A stretch of DNA of 64,000 bases from Psychroserpens ponticola. GTDB lineage: Bacteria; Bacteroidota; Bacteroidia; Flavobacteriales; Flavobacteriaceae. Location: positions 1,623,001 through 1,687,000 of the forward strand of contig NZ_CP116221.1 in NCBI RefSeq assembly GCF_023556315.2, read 5' to 3'. Numbering within the stretch: position 1 is the first letter of the stretch; each line of letters begins with the position of its first letter. The translations under genes and the position numbers were made by a program. This document shows, in pieces, positions 1 through 9,505 of this stretch. The notes beneath the pieces were generated by a model. It was not told where the DNA came from. It saw nothing but the letters and a program-made list of their open reading frames with translations, and made no database searches.

Positions 1-804
1 TATGATTCCTGTTGATGGATAACCAGTTCGAGGATCGATAATATGTGTGTAACGTATTCCGTTGAAATTAACATATTTCTCATAATTGCCAGAAGTTACC
101 ACTGCTCCATCTGTAATTGGCAATAATGCAAAGGTCTTGTTTTTATTTAATGGATTTGTAATGGCTACTTTCCAATCTTCACCATTGGTTTGTTTTCCCC
201 AAGTTGACATATCACCTGAAGCATTTATAATTCCTGAAACAACACCTTTCTCTATTAATAACGATTTTGCTTTATCAGCAGCATAGCCTTTGCCAATGGC
301 TCCAAAACCAATTTTCATGCCTTTGATTTTAAGGAATACGGTTAAATTAGTTTCATTTAATTCGATGTTTTTAAATCCAACTTTACTTACAGAAGCTTTT
401 ATTTCTGTTTCGGAAGGCATCTCAGTCATACTTCCATCAAACTTCCAAATTCTATCCATTGATGCGTAAGAAATATCAAATGCACCATCTGTGAGTTGGG
501 TAATTGCTAATGAGCGTTTAATTAAATCGAATAATTCTTTATTCACTTTAACAGGCTCAATTCCTGCTTTACTATTAATTTTAGAGGTTTGAGAATTTGA
601 ATCCCAAGAAGAGATAAGACTTTCAATTCTTGAAATTTCATCGGTTGCAAGTTGAATATATGAATTCGCTTCAGTTGAATCTTTAGCCACAACTGTAATG
701 TCAAAACGACTTCCCATAAGTTTTAATGTACGCTTGTACACACTTTGTGCTTCAATTTGAAGTGTGATTAAAATAAAGACTACGAGCAGGTTGCGTGTTT
801 TCAA
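1..804 (-). CDS. apbE: FAD:protein FMN transferase (ApbE family), C-terminus cut by window edge
   Basis: ApbE enzymes attach FMN covalently to a Thr/Ser of electron-transfer proteins such as Nqr/Rnf subunits, using FAD and Mg2+, outside the cytoplasm. Translating the complement gives 268 codons with no stop, running off the window at base 1. Visible family motifs are GAIGKGYAADKA, INASGDMSTWG and, close to the cut end, HIIDPRTGYP. The N-terminus (KTRNLLVVFILITLQIEAQS) is a signal peptide. The only start that keeps this signal is a TTG at 802-804, four bases after the thioredoxin stop; no in-frame ATG lies between the two genes. The pair thioredoxin-ApbE is a common Bacteroidota arrangement, often followed by small DUF4266 and DUF3570 proteins, which would lie outside the window. 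Function is firm from motifs; the start is inferred. Confidence 0.85.
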   Translation of the reverse strand, partial: MKTRNLLVVFILITLQIEAQSVYKRTLKLMGSRFDITVVAKDSTEANSYIQLATDEISRIESLISSWDSNSQTSKINSKAGIEPVKVNKELFDLIKRSLAITQLTDGAFDISYASMDRIWKFDGSMTEMPSETEIKASVSKVGFKNIELNETNLTVFLKIKGMKIGFGAIGKGYAADKAKSLLIEKGVVSGIINASGDMSTWGKQTNGEDWKVAITNPLNKNKTFALLPITDGAVVTSGNYEKYVNFNGIRYTHIIDPRTGYPSTGII

Positions 805-808
805 GTGT

Positions 809-1246
809 TTATTTACTAAAAGATTCTAATATTTTAATATATGCTGAAGGGGTTGTTTTTTTATAACCAGTAACACCTAATTTATTCCCATCTGAATCTA
901 AAATAACAACATATGGAAAGTATCCATTTTTGTTAAATTGCTCTGCTAAATTATTGTTATGTTTTTGCTGCGCTTCAGTTAATGCATTTTTTTTTCGCTT
1001 TGGAAAATCGGCTTGAAGCATTACGAAATGTTCTTTCGCATAGGTTTGAAATTCTTTAGTGCTCCAAATTTCTTTGTCCAATTTAATACAAGGTGCACAC
1101 CAATCTGAACCTTGAAATACCAAGATGATTGTTTTATTATCCTGTTTTGCAATGAGTTTGGCTTTTTCAAAGTCAGTAACCCAATCTTGAGCCAAACTAA
1201 TAAAAGAAATAAAAAAGAAGATGGTACTTATACTTAGGGTCTTCAT
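809..1246 (-). CDS. secreted thioredoxin-fold protein
   Basis: A 145-residue protein with an N-terminal signal peptide (cleavage probably after LAQ, residue 20) and a thioredoxin-like active site WCAPC at residues 49-53, preceded by ILVFQGSD. The C-terminal part (YFPYVVILDSDGNKLGVTGY) is the strand region carrying the usual cis-Pro segment. It is therefore likely a periplasmic thiol-disulfide oxidoreductase of the DsbD-gamma/thioredoxin_7 type. It lies directly upstream of apbE with four bases between them, so both are probably cotranscribed; a role in maturing the same extracytoplasmic redox proteins is an inference from that linkage. Substrates cannot be read from the sequence. Confidence 0.85.
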   Translation of the reverse strand: MKTLSISTIFFFISFISLAQDWVTDFEKAKLIAKQDNKTIILVFQGSDWCAPCIKLDKEIWSTKEFQTYAKEHFVMLQADFPKRKKNALTEAQQKHNNNLAEQFNKNGYFPYVVILDSDGNKLGVTGYKKTTPSAYIKILESFSK

Positions 1247-1370
1247 ATTTATAAAAGTTAGGTTAATCTTCAGCTATAAATTTTATTAAAAAAATAAAAT
1301 CTAGGACTAAATAGTTTTATAAACGAAGAAACGTATAATTAACAAGAAGTATTGTAACCAATGTTACACA

Positions 1371-4004
1371 TTAAAATAATGTACCTTGACCAGAGTCGTC
1401 TTCTTTAGGGTTTGGTTTGTCTTCAGAAGTTTCTTTAGAGTCTGAAGATTCAACTGTTTCATCAACAACTTCTATGTCAATAGCATTTACTTCTTCAGGA
1501 GCTTCATATGGTAATGATTCTAATATGTTTACCTGATTTACCTTGTCTTTAGTTAATTGATTTCCTAGAGCTGAAATTCCTTTTATGGCAATAAATTCTT
1601 CAAGGTTAATCGTTTCATTGTCCTTTCGGTCTTTACCTCGTTCTTTTGTAAATTCTATTTCAGCCATTGGCTTCCAATCTGTAGACACTATTTCTAATTG
1701 TGTATTTGGGTGTTCAGATATAAATGATTCTTCTTTCCCTTCATTTTCAATTAAGAAACGTTTTACGTAGTACATTTCCTTTTCGCCATTGAAATAAATA
1801 ACTGATATTGGTTTTTTAGGAATCCACTTTTCTAAGACAATCATATCATTATCAAAATGAGTACTCAGTTCTGGTAAAATGGTTTTGAGCATGCCAGACT
1901 GTGTGATGATCAATAAACGATCTTCTCCTCTAAATTCGCCAATTAATTCACCTCTTGTATCGACATTAAGTCTTTGAACGGTGTCGTCAAACCATATTTT
2001 TCTTGGTTTTAGAGTAGATACGCCTTTTTCTTTTAGTTCTATTTTTTTAACTGAATACTTTGTGACTAAATTTCCTTTGGATGCTCGACCTTTAATTAAA
2101 ACGTCTGCAAAATCAATATCCCATTTCAATTTTTTTATACTGCCTGCTTGACGTAAGTGAATTGTAATGACTTCAGCTTCACCATTAGGATTTGCCGAAA
2201 AATACCAGATTTTTGAGCTTTTATTTCCGTTAGTCATATCATACTCTCTATCGCGAGTTACTGATGTGACCGCAAAACGTTTGATATATGTTGGTCCTTT
2301 GTTTCCGTCCCGATAAATCATATTGTAAATGGTGCGTTTGTCTTTTTTCTTAAAAACAGCAACATGAATAATGTCTTTTCCAATAAAGGTTTTACTGTCC
2401 ACTTTTGTGACCATCATTTTTCCGTGATTGGTAAACACAATAATATCGTCAATATCACTACAATCGCAAACGTATTCATCTCGTCTTAAAGAAGTGCCAA
2501 TAAATCCTTCTTCTCTATTAACATACAACTTTGTATTTCGAATAATTACTTTAGTGGCATCTACATCTTCAAACGTTCTGATTTCGGTTTTACGTTCTCT
2601 TCCTTCACCATATTCTTTTTTAAGACGCTCGAAATATGCGATTGAATAATCGATTAAGTTTGCTAAATGATGCTTTACTTCTGCAATTTGGTCTTCTAAA
2701 GCATCAATTTTTTGTTGTGCTTTATCAATATCAAATTTAGAGATGCGCTTGATTCGTATTTCTGTTAAACGCACGATATCTTCTTCAGTAATGGCGCGTT
2801 TAAGGTGTTTGATATGTGGTTGTAGTCCTTTGTCAATGGCTTTAATGACGCCTTTCCAAGTGTCTTGTTCTTCAATATCTCTATAGACTCTCTTTTCAAT
2901 AAAGATTCGTTCTAAGGAGGCAAAATGCCATTGTTCTTGAAACTCACTAAGTTTTATTTCTAGGTTACTTTTTAATAACTGAACCGTATTATCTGTTGAG
3001 CGACGTAGCATTTCAGAGACGCCTACAAAATAAGGTTTGTTATCTTCAATGACACAACCTAATGGTGAGATTGAAGATTCGCAATTGGTAAATGCGTAGA
3101 GCGCATCAATGGTTTTGTCAGGCGAAATTCCGGAAGGTAGATGTACTAAGATTTCAACATTTGCTGCTGTATTATCTTCTATTTTTTTAATCTTAATTTT
3201 ACCTTTGTCATTCGCTTTTAAGATGGAATCAATTAGTGATGATGTATTGGTTCCAAAAGGAATTTCAGTAATAACAAGTGTGTTTTTATCAAGCTGAGAA
3301 ATTTTAGCACGTACTCTAACCTTTCCTCCTCTTAAGCCATCATTATAATTTGAGAAATCTGCTATTCCTGCCGTTGGGAAATCGGGAAGTATCGTAAAAC
3401 GTTTTCCTTTTAAATGCTTTACTGAGGCGTCAATTAATTCTATAAAATTATGTGGTAATATTTTGGTAGATAAACCTACTGCTATTCCTTCTCCTCCTTG
3501 AGCTAACAACAGCGGAAACATTACTGGTAGATTTACGGGTTCTTTTCGTCTGGCATCATAACTTGATTGCCATTCTGTGATTTTAGGATTATAAACAACA
3601 TCTAAGGCAAATTTAGATAAACGTGCTTCAATATAACGTGAAGCTGCAGCTCTATCTCCTGTGAGGATATTTCCCCAGTTTCCCTGTGTATCAATTAACA
3701 AATCTTTTTGTCCGATTTGCACCATAGCGTCTGCGATACTTGCATCACCATGAGGATGGTATTGCATAGTATGACCAACAATATTGGCGACTTTGTTGTA
3801 GCGTCCATCATCGAGATCTTTCATGGAGTGCATGATACGACGTTGTACAGGTTTAAAACCGTCTTCAATTGCTGGAACTGCGCGTTCTAAAATCACATAA
3901 GATGCATAATCTAGAAACCAATCTTTATACATACCAGTTACTCTGGTAATAGTTTCGCTATTATCGTCTTGTTCGTTGATTAATTCGTTATTGTCTTCGC
4001 TCAT
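1371..4004 (-). CDS. parC: DNA topoisomerase IV subunit A
   Basis: ParC, 877 residues, is the DNA breakage-reunion subunit of topoisomerase IV, which decatenates daughter chromosomes. The winged-helix/tower core contains the catalytic tyrosine in AASRYIEARLS (Tyr124) and the quinolone-determining segment HPHGDASI at residues 83-90, with Ala88 where E. coli GyrA has Ser83. Beta-pinwheel blades follow in the C-terminal half, and an acidic tail ends in GQGTLF. The shorter, less GyrA-like C-terminal domain and linkage to parE point to ParC rather than GyrA. The ATG at 4002-4004 overlaps the stop of the upstream membrane protein as ATGA, so translation is probably coupled. A small hairpin (TGTAAC/GTTACA, 1353-1368) lies just past the stop but lacks a T tract. 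Confidence 0.95.
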   Translation of the reverse strand: MSEDNNELINEQDDNSETITRVTGMYKDWFLDYASYVILERAVPAIEDGFKPVQRRIMHSMKDLDDGRYNKVANIVGHTMQYHPHGDASIADAMVQIGQKDLLIDTQGNWGNILTGDRAAASRYIEARLSKFALDVVYNPKITEWQSSYDARRKEPVNLPVMFPLLLAQGGEGIAVGLSTKILPHNFIELIDASVKHLKGKRFTILPDFPTAGIADFSNYNDGLRGGKVRVRAKISQLDKNTLVITEIPFGTNTSSLIDSILKANDKGKIKIKKIEDNTAANVEILVHLPSGISPDKTIDALYAFTNCESSISPLGCVIEDNKPYFVGVSEMLRRSTDNTVQLLKSNLEIKLSEFQEQWHFASLERIFIEKRVYRDIEEQDTWKGVIKAIDKGLQPHIKHLKRAITEEDIVRLTEIRIKRISKFDIDKAQQKIDALEDQIAEVKHHLANLIDYSIAYFERLKKEYGEGRERKTEIRTFEDVDATKVIIRNTKLYVNREEGFIGTSLRRDEYVCDCSDIDDIIVFTNHGKMMVTKVDSKTFIGKDIIHVAVFKKKDKRTIYNMIYRDGNKGPTYIKRFAVTSVTRDREYDMTNGNKSSKIWYFSANPNGEAEVITIHLRQAGSIKKLKWDIDFADVLIKGRASKGNLVTKYSVKKIELKEKGVSTLKPRKIWFDDTVQRLNVDTRGELIGEFRGEDRLLIITQSGMLKTILPELSTHFDNDMIVLEKWIPKKPISVIYFNGEKEMYYVKRFLIENEGKEESFISEHPNTQLEIVSTDWKPMAEIEFTKERGKDRKDNETINLEEFIAIKGISALGNQLTKDKVNQVNILESLPYEAPEEVNAIDIEVVDETVESSDSKETSEDKPNPKEDDSGQGTLF

Positions 4005-4486
4005 AAAATAGAGGCTTTTTTATTCGCTTTTACTATTTTTTTTAAGGATTGTCTAATGTATCTACGTTTCCGTTTTGTTACTAAAGTGATATTAAATACT
4101 TCTTTTCGTTTTTCACCTCGGGAATCCTTAATGTAAATCGAAAGTATTCTGTAAATCACATAGTTTTTAAAACTATATGCTATTAAATCTTCCTGTTCAA
4201 ATTCAAGAACATGTTGTCGGTAATTAAAGTATTCGGAAAGTAATAGCCCTTTATTGATGATTATAACTTTGCCACCATCACTATCATATTCAAAAAACTT
4301 ACATATAAAATGAACTACGAAAAACAATCCTGCAAATGCAATAGCAAAAGTAATAGAAGTAAGAGTCGCATTACCGCTAAAAAGCCTTAATGAACTTATG
4401 AATATAGGTAGAGTTATAGCTAGAATTAGAAATATAAAATATATTGAAACAATGATTTTTTTTACGTGAGAATTATTAGTACGCAT
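4001..4486 (-). CDS. small membrane protein between parE and parC
   Basis: A 161-residue protein of unknown family. Two hydrophobic segments near the N-terminus (about residues 10-32 and 42-63) would span the inner membrane. The rest is a soluble, strongly basic domain with a predicted beta-rich start (GGKVIIINKGLLLSEYFNY) and a lysine/arginine-rich tail (TKRKRRYIRQSLKKIVKANKK). The layout resembles two-TM proteins with a PH-like domain, but I see no diagnostic motif. It overlaps parC by four bases (ATGA) and follows the aspartic protease gene by 17 bases, so it is embedded in the topoisomerase IV run. Nothing in the sequence ties its function to DNA topology. Confidence 0.8.
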   Translation of the reverse strand: MRTNNSHVKKIIVSIYFIFLILAITLPIFISSLRLFSGNATLTSITFAIAFAGLFFVVHFICKFFEYDSDGGKVIIINKGLLLSEYFNYRQHVLEFEQEDLIAYSFKNYVIYRILSIYIKDSRGEKRKEVFNITLVTKRKRRYIRQSLKKIVKANKKASIL

Positions 4487-4503
4487 ATAATTTATTTAAC
4501 TTT

Positions 4504-5730
4504 TTAATTAATATTGAAATTATCAAAAATTGACGACAATGGTTTCTTTTCTAGTTTTAAGTTGAGGACATTGCCATCATTTTTAAGAACTTTTAAAGTT
4601 ACAGCATTTAAAGTTTTTAAAACAGATTTTTTAGTAACATGATCACAGAAATTAGCAGTAATCACTTCTATCCCATTCACTTCAAGTATTTCATCGCCAT
4701 ACTCTATTTTAGTTTTTAAATCTTGATCCCAAACATAGCCAATAACCAGTTTATTGTTTTTCAACGTTTGTGTAAAACCAAAATCACCTTCTAAATTTAA
4801 AGACGTTTTATAAGGGTTAAAGTAAAGACGTTTGTTTTTATAATCTATGGTCATAACACCATGGTTTAGCAACTCGGCACCTATTCTTGAGTGATCTCCT
4901 TTTGTGGTATGTGTTATAGTGTTGTTAATCTCAAAGTTATTGATGACTAATTTGGGTAAGTGAACTCTGGTTTGGCTATCAATTGGTACTTCTCCAAATA
5001 AACTTAATGAAGAAGCGCCAATACTTTTTCCAATTTCATTATAAATGTTTTTTGTTTTAAATATATTGTAATTGTCTTCTGATAAGTCGTATAGATTGCC
5101 CATACCTGTATCTATTAAAATCATTTCTTTCCCTTTGTCTTGTCCAATGATATTAATCCATACATATGGGCTACTTTGGTCTCCTATTAATTTGATTTTT
5201 TTAGATTGATTTTTATTTAGATTTAAACGTTTTATGTTGTCGGTTAGTATTAATTTTTTTTGTTCAGCATTAATTTGAATAATGGTGTGACGAAGTAAAT
5301 TGCTACCAATGAAGCCATCAATACCAAAACATTTGAAAATATCGCTGCCATTGAGATCAAATACTAAAGCTGAGAAATTTTGAAATTCAACAGATCCAAG
5401 TTTTAGGCTTTCTAAAGTAACAATGTCTAAATCTTGTTTTAAATTATTTGCGTCACTAGTAGAAAGAGTTACTACAGATCTAGGTTCTATTGCTTTCTGT
5501 ACTTCTTTTGAAATAATATTAGGTGCACCAGTATCTAGTAAGAAACGATATATTGTTCCTTGAATTTCTACAGGAATTATAATTTTATTTTTCTCAAATT
5601 CAAAAGGGAGCTCTTCAAAGTAGTTGTTAGTTTTGACTTTTCCGTCTTTGAAAGTTTTAGTTTGCGCACAAATTGTAGTGACAAAACTACCAAATAAGAT
5701 TAATAATAAGAGTTGGCTAGTTTTTTTCAT
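4504..5730 (-). CDS. secreted retropepsin-like aspartic protease with C-terminal PDZ domain
   Basis: About 408 residues when started at the ATG at 5728-5730; the longer frame opens at a TTG inside parE and would bury the signal peptide. The chosen start gives MKKTSQLLLLILFGS... as a clear export signal ending near CAQ. Two aspartate motifs are visible, FLLDTGAP (Asp66) and ILIDTGMG (Asp207), as in single-chain retropepsin-like proteins of Bacteroidota, with IDGFIGSNLL between them. The last ~90 residues (YGDEILEVNGIEV) are a PDZ domain, suggesting recognition of C-terminal or unfolded segments in the periplasm. The start lies one base beyond the parE stop, implying cotranscription. Substrate unknown. 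Confidence 0.85.
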   Translation of the reverse strand: MKKTSQLLLLILFGSFVTTICAQTKTFKDGKVKTNNYFEELPFEFEKNKIIIPVEIQGTIYRFLLDTGAPNIISKEVQKAIEPRSVVTLSTSDANNLKQDLDIVTLESLKLGSVEFQNFSALVFDLNGSDIFKCFGIDGFIGSNLLRHTIIQINAEQKKLILTDNIKRLNLNKNQSKKIKLIGDQSSPYVWINIIGQDKGKEMILIDTGMGNLYDLSEDNYNIFKTKNIYNEIGKSIGASSLSLFGEVPIDSQTRVHLPKLVINNFEINNTITHTTKGDHSRIGAELLNHGVMTIDYKNKRLYFNPYKTSLNLEGDFGFTQTLKNNKLVIGYVWDQDLKTKIEYGDEILEVNGIEVITANFCDHVTKKSVLKTLNAVTLKVLKNDGNVLNLKLEKKPLSSIFDNFNIN

Positions 5731-5731
5731 T

Positions 5732-7591
5732 CTACTTATTATCTTCAACCAAATCTAATTCAACTTTCAAATTATTAATAATAAATTCTTGTCGCGTTGG
5801 TGTGTTTTTTCCCATGTAAAAGGATAATAACTCTTCAATAGACATGTCTTTATCTAACATTACAGGGTCTAATCTAATGTCTTCTCCAATAAAATGAACA
5901 AACTCATCAGGAGAAATCTCACCAAGACCTTTAAATCGAGTGATTTCTGGCTTAGGTTTTAGTTTTTCAATTGCATCACGACGTTCATCTTCAGAATAGC
6001 AGTAAATAGTTTCTTTTTTATTGCGGACTCTAAATAATGGAGTTTGCAAAATATATAAGTGACCTTCTTTTATGACTTCAGGAAAGAATTGTAAGAAGAA
6101 CGTGATTAGTAGTAATCGAATATGCATCCCATCAACATCGGCATCTGTAGCAATTACAATATTATTGTAACGTAAATCTTCTAGAGATTCTTCAATGTTT
6201 AAAGCGGCCTGAAGCAGGTTAAATTCTTCGTTTTCATAGACTATTTTTTTACTTAATCCATAAGAATTTAAAGGCTTCCCTTTTAAGCTGAAAACAGCTT
6301 GAGTATTTACATCTCTTGATTTAGTAATACTTCCTGATGCTGAATCTCCCTCAGTAATAAACAAGGTTGTTTCTAAATTTCGTTCGTTTTTTGTGTCACC
6401 AAAATGGACACGACAATCTCTTAGTTTTTTATTGTGAAGATTTGCTTTTTTAGCTCTGTCTTTTGCTAACTTTCTAATACCGGAAAGTTCTTTACGTTCT
6501 CGTTCGGCTTGTAAAATTTTACGTTGAATCTTTTCTGCTGAATCTGGATTTTTATGCAAAAAATTATCAAGATATTTTTTTAAGAAATCATTGATATAAG
6601 TTCTTACGGTTGGCAAATCGCCTCCCATATCTGTAGAACCTAACTTTGTTTTGGTCTGACTTTCAAAGACTGGTTCCATTACTTTTATAGAAATTGCAGA
6701 TACGACTGATTTTCTAATATCTGAAGCTTCATAATTTTTTCCGTAGAACTCGCGAATGGTTCTAACTAAAGCTTCACGAAAAGCTGCTAAATGTGTTCCG
6801 CCTTGCGTTGTGTTTTGTCCGTTAACAAAACTGTGATATTCTTCACTGTATTGCGTTCTACTATGTGTTAAAGCTACTTCGATATCATCACCTTTAATGT
6901 GGATGATGTCATATAGTCGATCGGTTTCATTAATGTTTTCAGCTAAAAGGTCTTTAAGTCCGTTTTCACTGTAATATTTTTCACCATTAAAAATAATGGT
7001 CAGACCTGGATTTAGATATACATAATTTTTGAGCATTTTTATAACATACTCATTACGATATTTGTAATTTTTAAAAATGCTATCGTCAGGAATAAATGAG
7101 ACCTTAGTCCCTTTTCTTCGGGATGTATCGTCTAATAAATCTTGATTGGTGAGATTTCCTTGTTCAAATTCAGCAGAAGCCGATTTCCCATCACGTGTAG
7201 ATTCTACTCTAAAATAATTTGAAAGTGCATTTACAGCTTTCGTACCAACACCATTTAAACCTACTGATTTTTTAAAGGCTCTTGAATCGTATTTTCCACC
7301 AGTATTCATTTTAGATACGACATCTACCACTTTTCCAAGAGGAATTCCACGACCATAATCTCTAACAATTACTTTATTACCTTGGATGGAAATATCAATG
7401 GTCTTACCAGCTCCCATGACAAATTCGTCAATAGAGTTATCTAAAACTTCTTTAACTAAAATATAAATACCATCATCTGGAGATGAGCCATCACCTAATT
7501 TACCAATATACATACCTGGTCGCATTCGGATGTGTTCTTTCCAATCGAGAGAGCGAATATTATCTTCGGTATATTTGGTTTCTTGAGACAT
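5732..7591 (-). CDS. parE: DNA topoisomerase IV subunit B
   Basis: ParE, 619 residues, supplies the ATPase and TOPRIM functions of topoisomerase IV. GHKL ATP-binding motifs are EVLDNSIDE (Glu48, Asn52), DYGRGIP (78-84) and [10 protein letters not shown] (111-120). TOPRIM residues are in [10 protein letters not shown] (Glu414) and [10 protein letters not shown] (Asp483, Asp485), and RFKGLGE follows near the end. The length and the absence of the GyrB insert fit ParE. It is first in a minus-strand run parE, aspartic protease, membrane protein, parC with gaps of 1, 17 and -4 bases. The 117-base region in front of it probably holds its promoter, but I cannot place a convincing box there. Confidence 0.95.
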   Translation of the reverse strand: MSQETKYTEDNIRSLDWKEHIRMRPGMYIGKLGDGSSPDDGIYILVKEVLDNSIDEFVMGAGKTIDISIQGNKVIVRDYGRGIPLGKVVDVVSKMNTGGKYDSRAFKKSVGLNGVGTKAVNALSNYFRVESTRDGKSASAEFEQGNLTNQDLLDDTSRRKGTKVSFIPDDSIFKNYKYRNEYVIKMLKNYVYLNPGLTIIFNGEKYYSENGLKDLLAENINETDRLYDIIHIKGDDIEVALTHSRTQYSEEYHSFVNGQNTTQGGTHLAAFREALVRTIREFYGKNYEASDIRKSVVSAISIKVMEPVFESQTKTKLGSTDMGGDLPTVRTYINDFLKKYLDNFLHKNPDSAEKIQRKILQAERERKELSGIRKLAKDRAKKANLHNKKLRDCRVHFGDTKNERNLETTLFITEGDSASGSITKSRDVNTQAVFSLKGKPLNSYGLSKKIVYENEEFNLLQAALNIEESLEDLRYNNIVIATDADVDGMHIRLLLITFFLQFFPEVIKEGHLYILQTPLFRVRNKKETIYCYSEDERRDAIEKLKPKPEITRFKGLGEISPDEFVHFIGEDIRLDPVMLDKDMSIEELLSFYMGKNTPTRQEFIINNLKVELDLVEDNK

Positions 7592-7708
7592 AAATGAATG
7601 AAAAAATTAGAATGGAATGCAATATAACATAACGTTGCAAAAAATGAAATAAGGTTTGCACAAAGTAATTAACAATAAACACCCAATATTGTTGAGAACA
7701 TTGAAGTT

Positions 7709-8173
7709 TTATTGAATATCAGATAATTCCTCTGCTTTTTCTTTTAAAAATGTATTTCTAGTCGTTAACAGATTGGTCATATAACGTACTAAAAATAGAA
7801 CATTTGCTAATTTTCCTAAGATTCCAAAAGGGGACTGAAAATTAAATTTATCAATCATAAGTGTTCGCCCATCTTTTGACTGAAAAATATGTTCATGTTT
7901 AAATGCTTTAAAAGCACCTGAGACCATTTCGTCTACGAAGTAACTTGGACTGTCAAACTCTGTGATTTTCGAAGTGAGTTGTTGTGTAAATCCGAAATGT
8001 TTTGCTTCCCAGGTCACCCATTCGTCTAATTCAATTAAACCAGACGTTTTTCCAGCTATAGCTTTTTCATTAGAATGTTCAAGAGATTTTGTATGAAAAT
8101 CAATATTACGAGCTACATCAAAACACGTTTGAATATCTGCTTTTATTAGGGTTTTGATTTCGATTAGAGGCAT
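7709..8173 (-). CDS. SRPBCC (START-like) ligand-binding family protein
   Basis: A 154-residue cytoplasmic protein beginning MPLIEIKTLIKADIQTCFDVA, the typical first strand and helix of the SRPBCC fold, continuing through YFVDEMVSGAFKAFKHEHIFQ and LMIDKFNFQSPFGILG. Related proteins bind hydrophobic ligands or resemble polyketide cyclases; the precise ligand is unknown. The longest frame starts at a TTG at 8212 and adds 13 unlikely residues read out of an intergenic hairpin, so the ATG at 8171-8173 is preferred. It follows ychF on the same strand by 40 bases. Confidence 0.75.
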   Translation of the reverse strand: MPLIEIKTLIKADIQTCFDVARNIDFHTKSLEHSNEKAIAGKTSGLIELDEWVTWEAKHFGFTQQLTSKITEFDSPSYFVDEMVSGAFKAFKHEHIFQSKDGRTLMIDKFNFQSPFGILGKLANVLFLVRYMTNLLTTRNTFLKEKAEELSDIQ

Positions 8174-8185
8174 AACTATAAGTTT

Positions 8186-8211
8186 AGGTCTCGACTGCGC
8201 TCGACCTGACA
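8186..8211. repeat. intergenic hairpin element with GACA tail
   Basis: Bases AGGTC-TCGACTGCGC-TCGACCT (8186-8207) form an imperfect hairpin with a one-base bulge, followed by GACA. It fills most of the gap between ychF and the SRPBCC gene and is much more GC-rich than its surroundings. From memory, hairpins of this kind recur in flavobacterial intergenic regions; only one copy of this exact form is present here, so its repeat status is inferred. Confidence 0.45.
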
Positions 8212-8213
8212 AG

Positions 8214-9308
8214 CTAGACGTTAAAAAGGAAATGCATCACATCGCCATCTTTAACAATGTAATTTTTTCCTTCTACACGCATTTTCCCTGCTTCTTTAAC
8301 TTTGGCTTCACTTCCAAATTGTACAAAATCATCATAGGCAATCACTTCTGCTCTAATGAACCCTTTTTCAAAGTCAGTATGAATCACTCCTGCAGCTTGT
8401 GGGCCAGTTGCTCCAACATTCACTGTCCATGCGCGAACTTCTTTAACACCTGCTGTGAAATAGGTTTGTTGATTTAACAACTTGTATGCAGATCTAATCA
8501 ATTTAGCAGAACCAGGTTCTTCTAATCCAATATCTTGAAGAAACATTTGACGTTCTTCGTAATCATCTAATTCATTAATATCTGCTTCTGTACCAACAGC
8601 TAGCACTAAAACTTCAGCGTTTTCGTCTTTTACGTTTTTACGAACTTGTTCTACATAAGCATTACCAGAAACAGCACTTTCTTCATCTACATTACATACA
8701 TACATTACTGGTTTTGCAGTAATCAATTGTGCAGGCTTTACAAATTCTTCTTGATCTTCATCACTAAATTCTAAAGCTCTAACTGATGTTCCAGCTTCTA
8801 AACCTTCTTTTAATTTTATTAAAACAGCTTCTTCTTTTTGAGCCTCTTTGTTGCCCGTTTTCGCAGCACGTTTTACTTTGTCAAGCTTCTTTTCTACAGT
8901 TTCTAAATCTTTCAATTGTAATTCCATATCGATAGTTTCCTTATCTCGTATTGGGTCTACACTTCCATCTACATGTACAATATTATCATTATCAAAGCAA
9001 CGCAATACATGCAGAATAGCATCAGTTTCACGAATATTTCCTAAGAATTGATTCCCTAAACCTTCACCTTTACTAGCACCTTTAACAAGTCCAGCAATAT
9101 CAACAATCTCAACGGTTGCAGGTAATACGCGTTCAGGATTTACTAAAGTTTCTAATTTTTGAAGTCTTGGGTCTGGCACATTCACTACACCTATATTGGG
9201 TTCAATTGTACAAAACGGAAAATTTGCACTTTGTGCTTTCGCGTTAGATAAACAGTTAAATAATGTTGACTTCCCTACGTTTGGTAATCCTACAATTCCG
9301 GCTTTCAT
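8214..9308 (-). CDS. ychF: ribosome-associated ATPase YchF
   Basis: YchF is a universally conserved Obg-related P-loop ATPase that binds ribosomes and is linked to stress responses. The 364-residue product, the usual family length, starts [15 protein letters not shown] with the G1/Walker A motif at residues 7-15, then [21 protein letters not shown] (G3 and downstream). The second half contains the helical domain and ends in a TGS domain (DYDDFVQFG-like ... [16 protein letters not shown]). The frame can be extended eight codons to a TTG at 9332, but the ATG at 9306-9308 gives the conserved N-terminus. A TAnnTTTG box lies 22 bases upstream. Confidence 0.95.
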   Translation of the reverse strand: MKAGIVGLPNVGKSTLFNCLSNAKAQSANFPFCTIEPNIGVVNVPDPRLQKLETLVNPERVLPATVEIVDIAGLVKGASKGEGLGNQFLGNIRETDAILHVLRCFDNDNIVHVDGSVDPIRDKETIDMELQLKDLETVEKKLDKVKRAAKTGNKEAQKEEAVLIKLKEGLEAGTSVRALEFSDEDQEEFVKPAQLITAKPVMYVCNVDEESAVSGNAYVEQVRKNVKDENAEVLVLAVGTEADINELDDYEERQMFLQDIGLEEPGSAKLIRSAYKLLNQQTYFTAGVKEVRAWTVNVGATGPQAAGVIHTDFEKGFIRAEVIAYDDFVQFGSEAKVKEAGKMRVEGKNYIVKDGDVMHFLFNV

Positions 9309-9329
9309 AAATAGTGATTTTTGCGATTG

Positions 9330-9337
9330 CAAATGTA
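9330..9337 (-). promoter_or_regulatory. putative -7 box (TACATTTG) of ychF
   Basis: On the complement, TACATTTG followed by C matches the Bacteroidota primary-sigma -7 consensus TAnnTTTG and ends 22 bases before the ychF ATG. No TTG is found at the expected ~19-base upstream distance, so only the -7 half is supported. Confidence 0.4.
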
Positions 9338-9505
9338 GTTAATTAGAACAAAAAAATGATTTGATTATCTGTTTTTTACGAGATTCATTCAATTTGCACG
9401 TTTACTCAATGTAAATGGGCTTTTACTAGATAAGAAGAATCGTTTACTAGTTGGTGATTTGAAATGCCTATTCACAGTTCTACTTTTAATGAAAATTTAG
9501 ATATC

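Noticed and set aside
86-286. 66-residue plus-strand frame
   Set aside because: It is antisense to the strongly supported apbE reading frame.
1353-1368. Hairpin TGTAAC/GTTACA as a parC terminator
   Set aside because: It lacks a T tract in the direction of transcription and the stem has only six pairs.
8154-8477. 107-residue plus-strand frame over the ychF end
   Set aside because: It is antisense to ychF and the SRPBCC start; no independent support.
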